From NCBI RefSeq assembly GCF_010092445.1, contig NZ_CP048031.1, positions 1,116,001 through 1,180,000 on the forward strand: a stretch of 64,000 nt of DNA, given 5' to 3'. Numbering within the stretch: position 1 is the first letter of the stretch; the number at the start of each line of letters is the position of its first letter. Positions 18,639-26,121 of the stretch are shown one piece after another. This DNA comes from Shewanella sp. Arc9-LZ (GTDB lineage Bacteria > Pseudomonadota > Gammaproteobacteria > Enterobacterales > Shewanellaceae). A model generated the notes under the pieces. It worked only from the letters and a program-made list of their open reading frames with translations, was not told where the DNA came from and did no database searches. Both the position numbers and the translations under genes were made by a program.

Positions 18639-20111
18639 TTATAAAGCAGTGAGAGCTGATTCATTCCAAGAGTTACGAGCTTGCCTTTTCGATTTTCTCC
18701 TAACCAAGTATTCTAGGTACTGAGGGTCGAATGGTATAGCCGCACTTCGGATTTTCACGTGTCTCTCAATAGGCACCTTGGCTATTTGGAATAGATTAAA
18801 TTGGCAATCCATATCCTTGACCTTCTGCCAACCGTGAAATTGCCATTGGCCTTTTCGGTTGATGAAGTATTTAAGGGCTATCCAAGTCTTAGATTTTGTT
18901 GGATGGCGCCTTACTGCCCAGTGCCATAACGTATAGAATAGTTTGTGCCCAACATACCCGAATACTTGCTTAGCAACGCAATGACGATAATAATTCGCCC
19001 AACCCCTTAGTTTTGGATTTATCAGTTTGATAAGATCGTTAACAGGGATGGTTGCGTGCTTTTTGATGAGTTCGCGCAGGTTACTCAAGAACAACAAGGT
19101 ATTGGACTTGCTCGGTTTGATGAGCAATTTTCCTTTGTACTTCCTATGATTGAACCCTAAGAAGTCAAAACCCTTGTTGATGTGGGTAATGTGCGTTTTC
19201 TCTTCGGAGAGTGTTAAGCCTCTTTCCGCCAAGAAGTCAGCGATCAACGGTTTGATATCGTTCTCGAGCACTTCCTTTGAAGCGCAGGTGACGACGAAAT
19301 CGTCGGCGTATCCAATAAAGTTGGCTCTAGCACCCTTTTTGAGTGCTGTAGACTTTATGCGCTGTTCAAGTCCAGCAAGAGTCATTAGCATCAAGGTTGG
19401 GGATATAACCCCTCCTTGTGGCGTGCCCTCATCAGTACGATAAAACAACCCTTTATCCATAAAACCAGACTTTAACCATTGTTCCAACATTCGTTTATCT
19501 ATGGCGATGTTATCAACAAGCCATTGATGCCCGATTTTGTCGAAGCAGGATTTGATATCTCCCTCAAGAACCCATTGCGCTGATCTCTTTAGAGCCAAGC
19601 ATTTGAAGCACTGATCGACTGCGTCGGCAGTGCTACGATTTGGTCTAAATCCATAGCTGTTTGGGTCAGCAAGCGTCTCCGATATAGGCTCTAATGCAAG
19701 AAGGTGGAGCGCTTGTTGTGCTCTGTCTATCATGCATGGGATACCAAGAGGTCTAAGTTTGCCATTCTTTTTGGGGATATAGATACGCTTGAGTGGTTTG
19801 GCTTGATATGCCTTCCTGCTCAATTGATTTACTGCTTTCATGCGGCGTGCATCCGTGTTCCAGATGACACCATCTATTCCAGGCGTTCTACTGCCTTTGT
19901 TTTTTGATACTCGTTTAACAGCAAGAAGTTTTGCTGAACGCGAGTGAGTCAGTATCCATTGCAACGCTTTCGCCTTACCGTGTTTACCTTCTCGTGTTGC
20001 CTTTGCAATACGCATCTGAAGCTTTAATACATGCGGTTCAACGGATTTCCAGTCTATGGACTGCCATTGTTCGCCGTCAGGAGAGGCACTAATCTCTGTT
20101 GAAATCATCAT
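18639..20111 (-). CDS. ltrA: Group II intron-encoded reverse transcriptase/maturase
   Basis: The start is the ATG at 20111, preceded by AAGGAG; a longer in-frame extension upstream would lie in structured intron RNA and is rejected. The 490-residue protein has the RT fingers-palm (FRPNRSTADAVDQCF, GTPQGGVISP), the active-site YADD, and the maturase X domain (LRGWANYYRHCVAKQVFGYV). It ends NSWNESALTAL without a Cys-rich HNH domain, consistent with class C introns that use other priming routes. It splices and mobilises its host intron. No internal stops are seen, so it is probably functional. Confidence 0.9.
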   Translation of the reverse strand: MMISTEISASPDGEQWQSIDWKSVEPHVLKLQMRIAKATREGKHGKAKALQWILTHSRSAKLLAVKRVSKNKGSRTPGIDGVIWNTDARRMKAVNQLSRKAYQAKPLKRIYIPKKNGKLRPLGIPCMIDRAQQALHLLALEPISETLADPNSYGFRPNRSTADAVDQCFKCLALKRSAQWVLEGDIKSCFDKIGHQWLVDNIAIDKRMLEQWLKSGFMDKGLFYRTDEGTPQGGVISPTLMLMTLAGLEQRIKSTALKKGARANFIGYADDFVVTCASKEVLENDIKPLIADFLAERGLTLSEEKTHITHINKGFDFLGFNHRKYKGKLLIKPSKSNTLLFLSNLRELIKKHATIPVNDLIKLINPKLRGWANYYRHCVAKQVFGYVGHKLFYTLWHWAVRRHPTKSKTWIALKYFINRKGQWQFHGWQKVKDMDCQFNLFQIAKVPIERHVKIRSAAIPFDPQYLEYLVRRKSKRQARNSWNESALTAL

Positions 20112-20685
20112 TTGCGTTTCTCCTTGAATAAAGTTCTTCAAATTATCTTGCAACGGGAGACCAGTCGGAAGTGGGCTCACTTTCGTGACCAGACACAAGT
20201 CTGTATCTGCATCGTTACAATGCAGCCTTTGCTTTTTCCAACCTCCTATACCTGCACCGCTATCGGCCATATCGGCTTTCCCAAAGGGAGCAATACAGGC
20301 TTACCGTGTTCCGTATGTCGCGCAATGTCAGGGTAGATGCCCGCTATAGTGCGAAGAGTTATATTGACCACGAAAGAGCATGGGGCAATCTCTTTCCAAC
20401 TCTCATTGCCTTTTGGCCACAGCGTATAAACCACTTCCGCTGTTTCATCGTATAACGCACCTTACGCGGATTTACATATGTTCATCATACTGACTACCTA
20501 GCACTCACCCAATTTGTGGTTATCAGGAGGATCGTTCTCTCACGATTCAGATCCCGATTGGTCTATAACCAATCTTCATTACATTGTCAGAGCCGCTACT
20601 TTATTCAGGCTCCTAGGTTCATCTGGTGATACAGATGGTTCACTCAAAAGCGGTGAACAGCGCTTCATACGACCTCACGTCGCAC

Positions 20686-21153
20686 GCCCCGTTCCTTGTT
20701 AGAAAACATCCAATTTAAACTTTGCTTGAACTTAGTTATCGCTAATTTATGAAAGCACCATTTTGATATAAATTTATCTACGATTAACATCATAAAATCT
20801 TTGCGACAGCATACTGTGTTTTTACACAGTTATAATTCATTTGTGTTAGAACAACAGTGTTGTTTCTCGTTATGTAATTGCGAAAATTCTCGGTTTCACC
20901 TAAAAGACAATGCTATCCAATTGAATTAGCTTATTTTTGTTAATATATCTGCTCTACATAACGAGTTTGTATTATTCTCGATTATCTAAATTCTCGCTTT
21001 TGCCTAGACTAAAAGGTTATTGATTTGGGTTATTTAAGCTGATAAGTTACTAAAATTATTAATAATTAAAGCAGTATGGATGTTGAGTTTTGGTGAGCTT
21101 CTCAGGATGTTTATCGGAATTCTCGCTAATACGCTGTTATGCAAAGTGGGTAA
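20686..21153. other. Non-coding region with attC-like half-sites
   Basis: No gene is supported. GTTAGAA at 20698-20704, next to the intron, resembles an attC R' box. CTCGTTATGTA (20866-20876) and TACATAACGAG (20955-20965) are perfect 11-bp inverted repeats in the form expected of a cassette start and its R'' box. GTATTA boxes after the latter and before GTTATGC (21136) could make an unusually long attC of about 187 bp. Otherwise A+T-rich and featureless. Confidence 0.45.
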
Positions 21154-21603
21154 ATGACCAAATTTTGGATTAATCATAAAATCGATATTGTCATTTTAGC
21201 TGTAATACTTTTAAGTATATCGGTTTGGATTTTTCATGTCTGGTCAGATGAAAATATCGAAGAAATAGATTTAAGTAATAGCGCTATCTCATGTGAACTA
21301 AATGGAAAGTTTAGTACCTATTCAGTTCGATTTTCAAAAAATGGCACAGACTATTTCATGACTAAAAAATACAATTTTTGCGAATTGTACAGAGATGAAA
21401 TACGTGGTAAATCAATAAAGGGGGAGTACCTTAAAGGTAATAACCTGTTGAAAAAGATTGAGGTCGATGGTGCTAGCTATCATGAGCAGTTAGCACTTAG
21501 TGCTTACTTTTCTGGCCTACTATTAGCACCGCTCTGCTGGGTATTTATTCGAACCCCCATAAAGTGGGTTGCACTTAAAATGCATAACAAGACTCTAAAT
21601 TAA
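21154..21603 (+). CDS. Integron cassette protein with two membrane helices, unknown function
   Basis: 149 residues starting 11 bp after a cassette core site GTTATGC (21136-21142). An N-terminal helix (residues about 12-28) is followed by a periplasmic or cytosolic segment with two Cys, then a second helix (about 112-132). The coding region ends inside its own attC, as is common for cassettes. I do not recognise the family. The R'' box GCATAAC at 21582 is the exact complement of the core site at the start, which is what a genuine cassette should show. It probably adds an accessory membrane trait. Confidence 0.65.
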   Translation: MTKFWINHKIDIVILAVILLSISVWIFHVWSDENIEEIDLSNSAISCELNGKFSTYSVRFSKNGTDYFMTKKYNFCELYRDEIRGKSIKGEYLKGNNLLKKIEVDGASYHEQLALSAYFSGLLLAPLCWVFIRTPIKWVALKMHNKTLN

Positions 21604-21683
21604 GATTTACCATGTCTGTCATGCTATTTGCTGAGCAAATCGCCCGCCAGCACATGGTTCACTTATTAGAGGGGGCGTTATGT
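21582..21683 (+). other. attC recombination site 1 (VCR-like)
   Basis: R'' GCATAAC (21582-21588) and L'' CTCTAA pair with L' TTAGAG and R' GTTATGT (21677-21683). ATAAC-AAGA-CTCTAA faces TTAGAG-GGGGC-GTTAT. R'' is complementary to the core site GTTATGC at the start of its own cassette, the diagnostic relation for integron cassettes. The stop of the first cassette gene lies inside. Confidence 0.82.
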
Positions 21684-22000
21684 TTACAATGAATACTATT
21701 GAATGTTCCGAACATTGTGCTTCTCCAAATAATTGGCCTTTTCCATTTCCAGCCAATACAGGTGCCGTCACAACTAAATTTGTTATGAATGGTGAACAAC
21801 CAATCGTCGAGGTGTTACATTGGGATGATGGTGGTTGGCAATTTATGTGTAATACAACTGACGACGCCGATGATGGATTGGTTGTTTGCATGGGGTGTTT
21901 ATATAAAAAGTTTCCTTGGATTTCTAAATTTAAAGACCTTAAGCCTAACCATTCAGCTTATTTGGAAAATAGTAACTGGCAAATAGAAGAGTTAGAGTAA
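21680..22000 (+). CDS. Integron cassette protein, unknown function
   Basis: 106 residues beginning within the core site itself (GTTATG), with GAGGGGG just upstream. A second ATG at 21689 is an alternative start. The product is acidic and soluble, with a Trp/Asp-rich stretch (EVLHWDDGGWQFMC), four Cys including an MCN..VCMGC pattern that could bind metal, and a C-terminal SNWQIEELE. I do not recognise a named family. It fills its cassette almost completely, ending at the R'' box ACATAAC of its attC. That box is the exact complement of its core site GTTATGT. Same orientation as the first cassette. Confidence 0.65.
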   Translation: MFTMNTIECSEHCASPNNWPFPFPANTGAVTTKFVMNGEQPIVEVLHWDDGGWQFMCNTTDDADDGLVVCMGCLYKKFPWISKFKDLKPNHSAYLENSNWQIEELE

Positions 22001-22116
22001 ACATAACAAGCCCATGAATTCGTTCGCAGGCTCACTGGGACGCCTTCTCGCTGGCTGGCGTCACTGCGTTCCTAAGTTTAGCCAGCGTTCAGTCGCCCCT
22101 TATGGGAGCGTTACCC
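22001..22116 (+). other. attC recombination site 2 (VCR-like)
   Basis: TAAC-AAG-CCCAT (from 22004) pairs with ATGGG-AGC-GTTA (to 22113) around a 90-base GC-rich centre that includes GCCAGCGTTCAGTCGCCCCT. This closely follows the layout of Vibrio VCR sites (TAACAA... to ...GCGTTA). R'' ACATAAC complements the core site at the start of the second cassette. R' reads GTTACCC, slightly off consensus, and no further cassette is seen. Confidence 0.82.
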
Positions 22117-22496
22117 ATAGAAATTTTAACCTGAAACTCACGAATTAGAATTAATGTTCTAACTCGGAAATGTCCAGAAATAAGTTATCTCTTATACTTA
22201 TATAACTTTGACACAGAAAATGTGAAACTCGGCATGTCAATGAGGTCTTGAACGCTAAATATTTGTTTGGCTTTTTAAAGCCCGCAGGTTACGTAAATAC
22301 TTTAAAGGCAAGCCATGAGTGTTTGCGAGACGACCGTCCGCCCCATGGACGGGGCGGTAGAGCTATAGGGATATACTTGCGCGTGTCGGTGAGTAAATGC
22401 CATGGTTAACCTGTATGGCAGAGTTTCAGCTTTACTCAATATCAGTCCTGATAAATGAGTTAACTCTTGTTCTTATAACGCTTTTGACATCATCAT
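22117..22496. other. Non-coding stretch with GC-rich alternative hairpin
   Basis: No gene is supported. The one clear structure is at 22334-22357: CCGCCCC-ATGGAC-GGGGCGG, with a competing fold CCGTCC...GGACGG. It lacks a T-run. It lies between the last attC and the convergent 3' end of the bufferin operon. Confidence 0.5.
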
Positions 22497-23306
22497 CTAA
22501 CTACTCACAACTGCTCGAATTAAGCCGCGTTGAAACCAGGTTTGCATGGTTTGCAGTACCATCATTGGCGCAGATTGCTCGTCGTGCCATTGCAACATTT
22601 GTTCGCACTGGTCGGCAAAGTTGTTGCCCTGAATAAACCCAAGTAACAACGCATGTTGCTCTGTCGATAACGACACAAACTCGGTTAAGCGAGACTCTCC
22701 CCGCCATAATAACCACGCTCTAGGCGACTCATAGTCTGGCGTCGGTGGTGCGGTATCTATTTTCAAGGCTTGCCAAGCTTCGACTGCATTACTGTTACAA
22801 GTGAATATTTGTACACTGGGATGAAAGCGTAAACAGCAATCGGGCCACAATTCTGGTGATATGGCCTGTAAGTCACTAAAGCTTGCACGGGCGCAGTCTG
22901 CAGCATCAAATGCATTGAGTAACCGGCGCTCGAATCGGGCTAAATCGGCGATAATCGGATGCTGTTTAAAAAATGCATCTTGCTGTAAAAACTCCGGTAA
23001 ACCATCACAAAACTGGCGCAATGACTTATTACTTGATGGATATTGACGAGTATAGTCGGCTGCCATTTTATCGAATAAATCGTCACCCAAATACAAACCT
23101 AGCAGCTGGTGGTCGGTTTCAATGGTTTCTTTTAATCGAATTCGGTAAGCATTTGCATAAATTTGTAGGCGATCATCGGCGCTGATCCCCGCTTGTTCAG
23201 ACACGTTTGCTTTCATCACCGACTGAACCTGTCCGTGCTGTGTATCCGAACCATCAGACAGTAAATATTGCATAAATTGTTGTTGAATTTCAGCTAAACG
23301 ACTCAT
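22497..23306 (-). CDS. bufC: DUF2063 protein, bufferin biosynthesis partner (BufC/HvfC-like)
   Basis: 269 residues. The N-terminal part (IYANAYRIRLKETIETDHQLLGLYLGDDLFD...YTRQYPSS...LRQFCDGLPEFL) matches the DUF2063 domain. This domain partners DUF692 oxidases in methanobactin, oxazolin and bufferin pathways, probably binding the precursor leader. It starts two bases after the DUF692 gene stop on the same strand, so the two are translationally coupled. It is the last gene of the operon. The cytoplasmic location and role in presenting the precursor are inferred from characterised homologues. Confidence 0.85.
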   Translation of the reverse strand: MSRLAEIQQQFMQYLLSDGSDTQHGQVQSVMKANVSEQAGISADDRLQIYANAYRIRLKETIETDHQLLGLYLGDDLFDKMAADYTRQYPSSNKSLRQFCDGLPEFLQQDAFFKQHPIIADLARFERRLLNAFDAADCARASFSDLQAISPELWPDCCLRFHPSVQIFTCNSNAVEAWQALKIDTAPPTPDYESPRAWLLWRGESRLTEFVSLSTEQHALLLGFIQGNNFADQCEQMLQWHDEQSAPMMVLQTMQTWFQRGLIRAVVSS

Positions 23307-23308
23307 GT

Positions 23309-24247
23309 TTATGCCCTGACTTTTTGCGATGAAGCATGATTAGCGCTGATGAATTTGCTGACGTCATCAAGTGAACGAGTGCCAAACTGTGAGCGTGCTA
23401 GGGCAGGGTCGTCGGGCAAGGTTAACTGAGCAATGTTTTTCGCTTCGAGTAATTCTTGGTATAACGCTGGGAACTCGGGAATATTAGCGTCGCGCTCAAT
23501 CATGGTGCTAACCGCGCCAAAGCGCTCTAGTGCCGCTTGGTATAAGGTCCACACTGACGGCGGAATATCGTGGTCGTGGGTATCAATGACATAATCACCA
23601 AAATCGCTGTGGCCAGCTAAGTGAAACTGTTGTACCCGGCGTGGGTCGATTTTTTTAAGGTAATCGAGTGGATTAAAATGATGATTACGGGCGCTGACAT
23701 AAATATTATTGATGTCGAGTAATATTAAGCAATCTGCGGCTTCTGCTACTTGGCTTAAAAAATCCCATTCATCCATGGTCGAGTCTTGGTATGACAAATA
23801 GCTCGATACGTTTTCCAGTAAAATTCGACGACCGAGTACGTCTTGTACTTGCCGAACTCGCTGCGCGACATGATTAACGGTTTCTTCGGTATAAGGCAAT
23901 GGTAGTAAGTCATGGCTATTGACGCCGTGAATTGAGGTCCAGCAAATATGATCAGATATCCATTTAGGTTGAATGTCGTTACTGAGCTTTTTAAGGGCTT
24001 TTAAGTAATCCATGTCTAAAGGATCGGTACTGCCTATCGACATCGATACGCCATGCATCACTACAGGATATTGTTCGGCAATGGCTTCTAAATAATATCG
24101 GGGTTTACCACCAGCGACTAAGTAGTTTTCAGATAGCACTTCAAACCAGTCAATATCTGGCTGGTGTTGCAAAATGTATTCAAAATGGTCGGTTCGTAAG
24201 CCCAAGCCAAATCCGAGAAAGTCTTCTGTAATGCGCGTATCTGGCAT
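23309..24247 (-). CDS. bufB: DUF692 multinuclear non-haem iron oxidase (MbnB/BufB-like)
   Basis: 312 residues with a TIM-barrel pattern and the family motifs FGLGLRTDHFEYIL, DWFEVLSENYL, VMHGVSMSIGS, WISDHICW and LLDINNIYVS. These contain the His/Glu/Asp/Asn iron ligands of MbnB-type enzymes. Such oxidases convert precursor cysteines into oxazolone-thioamide or thiooxazole groups. It lies 124 bp downstream of a Cys-rich precursor gene, with a stem-loop between, and is coupled to the DUF2063 gene. This layout is the core of a bufferin-type copper-chelating RiPP operon. The exact modification here is inference. Confidence 0.9.
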   Translation of the reverse strand: MPDTRITEDFLGFGLGLRTDHFEYILQHQPDIDWFEVLSENYLVAGGKPRYYLEAIAEQYPVVMHGVSMSIGSTDPLDMDYLKALKKLSNDIQPKWISDHICWTSIHGVNSHDLLPLPYTEETVNHVAQRVRQVQDVLGRRILLENVSSYLSYQDSTMDEWDFLSQVAEAADCLILLDINNIYVSARNHHFNPLDYLKKIDPRRVQQFHLAGHSDFGDYVIDTHDHDIPPSVWTLYQAALERFGAVSTMIERDANIPEFPALYQELLEAKNIAQLTLPDDPALARSQFGTRSLDDVSKFISANHASSQKVRA

Positions 24248-24321
24248 GGTGAATCCTATTTTAATGCAAATGTTCTAGCTTGATTTAGGCAAAACTTGCG
24301 TTAATCATTGAGATAGTAAGC

Positions 24322-24359
24322 TGATGACCCTGTCACAATAGTAGGTGACAGCGTCATCA
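24322..24359 (-). promoter_or_regulatory. Stem-loop between precursor and maturation genes
   Basis: TGATGAC-c-CTGTCAC pairs with GTGACAG-c-GTCATCA: 14 pairs with one mismatch and an 8-nt loop. No T-run follows on the minus strand. It may act as an mRNA 3'-end stabiliser or attenuator that lets the precursor be made in excess over the enzymes. Confidence 0.6.
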
Positions 24360-24371
24360 AACGAAGCTTAA

Positions 24372-24830
24372 TTAGCTTGTTTTACCGCCAATATCAGCAC
24401 AAGATTTTGCTGTAGTGCTAACAAAACCAGTGCCTTTACAACTTGCCATACCGCCACAAGCGTTATCAGCACCTTTACAATCGTTATGGCCTTTACAGAC
24501 GTTAACACCGTAACAATGCACTAGGTCTGCTTTAGTGACTTTACCAACCCAATCATCTTTTTGCGTGCCGCCTACATCAGCACAGGCTTTTGAAGGCATG
24601 CCAACAAAACCAGTGCCTTTACAACTTGCTTGACCGCCACAGGCATTGTCGGCTGTTTTACAATCGTTATGGCCTTTGCAGGTGTTAACGCCGTAACAAT
24701 GGACTAAATCTGTTTCGCCTGCTGCCAAAGGTGCCGTGCTTGTTTCAGCGGCCATAGCCTGACCTGATAAGCTTGCCATTGCGAGTGCTAATGCTGCGCC
24801 GGTTAAGCTGCTTTGTGCTTTCATATTCAT
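24372..24830 (-). CDS. bufA: Bufferin-type RiPP precursor with two tandem Cys-rich cores
   Basis: The start is the ATG at 24830, preceded by AAGGAA at good spacing; upstream in-frame codons lack an SD. The 152-residue product has a signal peptide (residues about 1-28, ending GQAMA-A), as in bufferins. It then has two nearly identical cores at about residues 41-88 and 102-149. Each carries six Cys in the BufA2-like order HCYGVN.CKG..DCK...[13 protein letters not shown]...CAD. A linker ([12 protein letters not shown]) separates them. Known precursors usually have one core, so this tandem form is notable. It is the first gene of the operon with DUF692 and DUF2063 enzymes. It is expected to be modified in the cytoplasm, exported and to bind copper in the periplasm, by analogy. 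Confidence 0.88.
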   Translation of the reverse strand: MNMKAQSSLTGAALALAMASLSGQAMAAETSTAPLAAGETDLVHCYGVNTCKGHNDCKTADNACGGQASCKGTGFVGMPSKACADVGGTQKDDWVGKVTKADLVHCYGVNVCKGHNDCKGADNACGGMASCKGTGFVSTTAKSCADIGGKTS

Positions 24831-25224
24831 GATGTATTCCTTGCATTTGTGGTTATTATGTTTACTGCTATTCATGTTTACCCATGACAAGATTGACTGG
24901 GTACAGCCATTATTCTTGTTAGGAGGTATTAGTAATGACCGTGGTGCTGCGAAAGATCTTTCAAGTTAAAGTGTAGACTAGTCACTAAAATGTTGTTGAT
25001 GTGTTAACTTGTGATTGATTTATAAGGTGAAACAATAATTTACGATTTTGCAGATGAGTGCTTAAGCATTATATGAATTAGGTTGTTATTAAGGCCGGTA
25101 GATTATGTTATTTTGTTCTGATTACACTAGTGGTTAACACAACGCGTTCAATCGTAACGAATACAACGAATACAACTAAAACACAGCTATACATAATAAG
25201 AATATTAATAACTAAGGATAGATT
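24831..25224. other. Divergent intergenic region, bufA / MAPEG gene
   Basis: Must hold the promoters of both flanking genes. The only coding-like signal is a 13-codon frame on the + strand at 24935-24976, preceded by AGGAGG eight bases upstream of its ATG. A small direct repeat (ACGAATACA, twice) lies near 25157-25175. No metal-regulator site could be identified with confidence. Confidence 0.5.
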
Positions 25225-25608
25225 ATGCAGACGATACTGATATGTTTATTGATTGCCATGCTGTTGCCGTATGCGGCAAAAGTTCCATTAGCGATGGCAA
25301 TGGCTAAATTAGGCCGATATGACAATGACCATCCAAGAGCCCAGCAAGCTCAATTAACCGGTTTTGGGGCGCGAGCATTAGCAGGGCATCAAAATGCATT
25401 TGAATCGCTAATCGTATTTGGGATTGCAGTATTAACAGCATTACTGACCAATAATGTTACCGATATTGTTGCGCTTTTAGCCATAGTACATGTGGTCGCA
25501 CGGCTGGTTTACCATGCGCTGTATTTATTGAATTTTGGAACATTACGTTCATTGTCTTGGTTTGTTGCCATCGGTGCATCGATTGGAATATTTTGCCAAG
25601 CGTTTTAA
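25225..25608 (+). CDS. MAPEG-family membrane protein
   Basis: 127 residues with four hydrophobic segments, typical of MAPEG proteins (a family including microsomal glutathione transferases). The start ILICLLIAMLLPYAAKVPLAMA, the GARALAGHQNAFESLIVFG loop and VHVVARLVYHALYLLNFGTLRSLSW are characteristic of the bacterial branch. AAGGAT precedes the ATG. The bacterial members' substrate is unknown. It is monocistronic, ending in a strong hairpin terminator, and divergent from the bufferin operon. No evidence ties it to that operon apart from position. Confidence 0.88.
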   Translation: MQTILICLLIAMLLPYAAKVPLAMAMAKLGRYDNDHPRAQQAQLTGFGARALAGHQNAFESLIVFGIAVLTALLTNNVTDIVALLAIVHVVARLVYHALYLLNFGTLRSLSWFVAIGASIGIFCQAF

Positions 25609-25631
25609 GCTTATGTTACTCAAACAACGGT

Positions 25632-25676
25632 GACTCCCATAAAAAAACGCCTTAATGGCGTTTTTTTATGGGAGTC
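25632..25676. terminator. Perfect bidirectional terminator
   Basis: Arms of 20 bp are perfectly complementary: GACTCCCATAAAAAAACGCC, a five-base loop TTAAT, then its exact complement. A-runs and T-runs inside the stem serve both directions. It separates the MAPEG gene from the convergent small secreted protein gene. Confidence 0.92.
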
Positions 25677-25755
25677 AGTTGATACTCGTCATCATGAGGG
25701 TAGTCTAGGCTTAGTATTGGTTTAGTATTGGCTTCGCATTGGGTTTAGTATTGGC

Positions 25756-26001
25756 TTAATCTAGACTCGCAACACGTTCGTAGCCCATTTCGGTTAATTG
25801 GTCGTTAACGCAATCAAGCAAAAATGCGCCGACTTCACTTTCTGGCAGTTGGTCTTCAAGTGCAATTTGCTGGCAGGCTTCTTTTAATGAAACTACATCG
25901 CTAACGGGTGCTTGGGGAAGTGCAGCAGCACTAAAACTCATCGCTGTACCGCTAATTAACATAGCAGCTAAAGTCGTAAGGGCTAAACGTGAATGTTGCA
26001 T
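25756..26001 (-). CDS. Small secreted protein, unknown function
   Basis: 81 residues with a clear signal peptide (RLALTTLAAMLISGTAMSFSAAA, cleavage near residue 26). A mature part of about 55 residues is acidic and has two Cys (EACQQ and LLDCVND) that could form a disulfide. An SD-like GGAAC lies upstream of the ATG. I do not recognise a family. It is divergent from the UDG-family gene and convergent with the MAPEG gene. TTAGTATTGG repeats sit just past its stop (25712-25758). A periplasmic location is likely; function unknown. Confidence 0.65.
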   Translation of the reverse strand: MQHSRLALTTLAAMLISGTAMSFSAAALPQAPVSDVVSLKEACQQIALEDQLPESEVGAFLLDCVNDQLTEMGYERVASLD

Positions 26002-26121
26002 GGTTGTTCCTTCTTGGGAGAACTTTGTTATTTTGACAAATACTACTGCAGCTTAGTTCCGTTAGATATAGCGATTAACGCGCTTTTTATGATTTTATAT
26101 ACAAAAAGTAAGGTATTGAAT

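Larger units (their letters stand above)
18528..20685 (-). mobile_element. Group II intron with maturase/reverse transcriptase
   Basis: On the minus strand the intron begins GTGCGACGTGAGGTCG at 20685, matching the 5' consensus GUGYG. It ends just beyond a domain VI hairpin at 18541-18556, giving about 2.16 kb; the exact 3' splice point is uncertain. It encodes an RT/maturase without an HNH endonuclease, as in class C introns. The 5' exon (TTCTAACAAGGAACGGGGC) looks like an attC half-site, and integron cassettes follow directly. A IIC-attC type intron is a good inference. Confidence 0.8.

Noticed and set aside
20112..20270. N-terminal extension of the intron maturase
   Set aside because: It lies in intron RNA domains; AAGGAG precedes the ATG at 20111.
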